Source: Desulfuromonadales bacterium (GTDB taxonomy: Bacteria; Desulfobacterota; Desulfuromonadia; Desulfuromonadales; BM103). From it: DNA of 5,896 nt. The stretch's first letter is position 1. Every line of letters starts with the position of its first letter. The notes beneath the pieces were generated by a model. It searched no databases. It was not told the DNA's origin and saw nothing but the letters and a program-made list of their open reading frames with translations. Made by a program: the position numbers and the translations under genes. Shown piece after piece: positions 4,450 through 5,896 of the stretch. Location: positions 1 through 5,896 of the forward strand of contig JAOUDB010000177.1 of NCBI GenBank assembly GCA_029859485.1, read 5' to 3'.

Positions 4450-5896
4450 TCAATACTTGATTTTGGCAAAAGGCGATTGACTGGAAGCGATCAGTGCGTC
4501 TTCGAGGGTGTGAATTCCTTGAGCTTTCAGCAAGGGAATGAGCTTTAGGAGAATTTCTGCGGTGACCAGGGCATCGCCAAGTGCTGTATGACGGCCCACT
4601 ATGGTGAGGTTAAAACGTTCGGCAATAGCATCCAGGGAATGTCCTTCCTGGTTCGGGTGAACGATCGATGACAGAAGCAGGGTGTCCAGGACGGGGTTGT
4701 CGAAATGCAGGCCGATGGCCTCTTCCTTGAGTTGTAGAAATCGCATATCAAAGGCAGCGTTGTGTGCGACCAATACCGAATCTATGGCAAAGGCGTGGAA
4801 GTCGGGGAGAACCTCGGTGATGATCGGCTGTGCCGACAGCAGGTCCGGATCGATGCCGTGGATCTCGACAGAAGATTTAGGCACCGGCCGTTGCGGGTTG
4901 ACCAACTGGTCGATACATTCATCGTGCAGCAACCGACCGTTGACAATACGCACTGCTCCAATCTGGATGATTTCATCACCCATGGAAGGGTTCAGACCTG
5001 TTGTCTCGGTATCAAATGCAACGAATGCAAGTTTGCGCAAAGAGATCTTACCGAGAGTCTCCTGGCCTGGTTGGTGAAAGAGGTCGAACTCGTAGGAGAC
5101 CGGGCGGGGCGACACTGAAGATTGCAGGTCGGCAGTTTCCTCGGCCAGCGTAGTGGGTAGCGTCACCTTGATGCCGGTGCAGAAGATCGTGTCACTCTTG
5201 ATAATGGAGATCTCTCCTTCGTGTGCGGAGATGACTGTTTGCGGAGAATCAGCGGCGCCGTCGCTGTCCATGAAGAGTGGTGCTGTTTGCCAGTCATGGA
5301 GCGCTTGACTGGGAACCGCCTGGTCCTGCCATTGCAATGTAAGGTTTGCCAGTGACCCTTGCTCTTCATCGAGTTGCAGCTTGATTTTGCTCACCCCATA
5401 TTCAGCATTCAGCAGGCCCGCAAGAGTGGTAAAGGCCTGAACCATGGCGTAACTGTCGAGCTTCATCCAGATGCTTTGATTGACATGCGTTTCAGTTTGG
5501 ATGGAAAAACGTTCGTAAAGGTTTTTTGCGATCAATTTCAGCAGGGTGTCGGCAATCACATTCTCACGATTGCCATAAGCAAGGCGGTGTTCACCGTAAA
5601 GTTTTCTGGCCAAAGCCAGGTGCTCTTCCAAGTCTTTGGTGACCCGCGTGATCGCCTCCCGGTGACGATTGCAGGCGTCCTCACCCGTGCCAGGCATCTC
5701 GCAGATGCTGTTGATCCCCTTGTGCAACTTGCCGAGAGAATTCTGCACTGCATCGATCATCCCTTGCAGAAGCAGGTCACGGTCACTGTCAGCATCGATT
5801 TCGCCGGTAATGTCCTCCAGGGAGAGTACAAACCCTGAGAGTTGATGACCTGATTCGCTATCATCGGTCACTGGTGCCATATTGACACGAATGAAA
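4450..5896 (-). CDS. Signalling-exonuclease fusion: PAS-like tail, degenerate kinase-like region, DEDDh 3'-5' exonuclease (5' end outside window)
   Basis: The reading frame stays open to the right edge (codons F-I-R-V-N precede the Met at 5880), so the true start lies outside and that Met is probably internal. Numbering from this Met: residues 1-25 plus the upstream codons resemble the end of a PAS domain (LSGFVLSLEDIT, 14-25). Residues 30-245 look like a histidine-kinase core: a helical stretch at about 34-125 without a recognisable phosphoacceptor H-box, then LDSYAMVQAF (141-150) where an N-box would be, and HEGEISI...GIKVTLP (220-242) resembling the end of an ATPase domain. The N-box asparagine and DxGxG are not seen, so kinase activity is doubtful. 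Residues 284-450 are a complete DnaQ-like exonuclease: ExoI FDTETTG with D290 and E292, ExoII AHNAAFD with D378, ExoIII GRHTALGD with H431 and D436. It would hydrolyse DNA or RNA 3' ends, presumably gated by the sensor part (inference). Similar PAS-plus-exonuclease proteins exist in other proteobacteria; the role is unknown to me. It ends 225 bases before livK. Confidence 0.88.
   Translation of the reverse strand, partial: FIRVNMAPVTDDSESGHQLSGFVLSLEDITGEIDADSDRDLLLQGMIDAVQNSLGKLHKGINSICEMPGTGEDACNRHREAITRVTKDLEEHLALARKLYGEHRLAYGNRENVIADTLLKLIAKNLYERFSIQTETHVNQSIWMKLDSYAMVQAFTTLAGLLNAEYGVSKIKLQLDEEQGSLANLTLQWQDQAVPSQALHDWQTAPLFMDSDGAADSPQTVISAHEGEISIIKSDTIFCTGIKVTLPTTLAEETADLQSSVSPRPVSYEFDLFHQPGQETLGKISLRKLAFVAFDTETTGLNPSMGDEIIQIGAVRIVNGRLLHDECIDQLVNPQRPVPKSSVEIHGIDPDLLSAQPIITEVLPDFHAFAIDSVLVAHNAAFDMRFLQLKEEAIGLHFDNPVLDTLLLSSIVHPNQEGHSLDAIAERFNLTIVGRHTALGDALVTAEILLKLIPLLKAQGIHTLEDALIASSQSPFAKIKY

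Noticed and set aside
5359..5838. A 159-codon open frame on the plus strand opposite the exonuclease-fusion gene
   Set aside because: It is antisense to a clearly coding region and has no recognisable fold or motif.

Overview
The window carries most of a branched-chain amino acid (HAAT/LIV-type) ABC uptake operon, all on the minus strand, preceded by the 3' part of an unusual signalling-exonuclease fusion gene on the same strand. Moderate GC, strong Shine-Dalgarno sites, a Sec-exported periplasmic binding protein and sigma70-like promoters indicate a Gram-negative bacterium. The overall protein character resembles anaerobic Desulfuromonadales-type (former deltaproteobacterial) genomes, but that placement is an impression and not a search result.

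Layout in transcription order (right to left). From 5896 to 4450 lies the C-terminal part of a protein with the tail of a PAS-like domain, a histidine-kinase-like region that appears degenerate, and an intact DEDDh (DnaQ/Pol III epsilon-type) 3'-5' exonuclease; its 5' end is outside the window. From 4449 to 4225 is a regulatory gap. It holds four copies of a TTAGCGAA-like octamer directly upstream of a good promoter (TTGACA, 17-base spacer, extended -10), followed by a leader of about 97 bases. livK (4224-3064) encodes the periplasmic binding protein. From 3063 to 2855 there is a strong intrinsic terminator, then a possible weak second promoter. livH (2854-1943), livM (1926-856), livG (856-59) and the first 19 codons of livF (59-1) follow as a tight unit; livM-livG and livG-livF overlap by one base in stop/start junctions.

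Together LivK captures a hydrophobic or branched-chain amino acid in the periplasm, the LivH/LivM permease pair carries it across the inner membrane, and LivG/LivF hydrolyse ATP to power this. The terminator after livK would let the binding protein be made in excess over the membrane complex, an expression pattern known for such systems. The transport genes look ordinary. The most unusual parts are the signalling-exonuclease fusion and the octamer array at the livK promoter. I found no CRISPR array, RNA gene, insertion sequence or integrated element.
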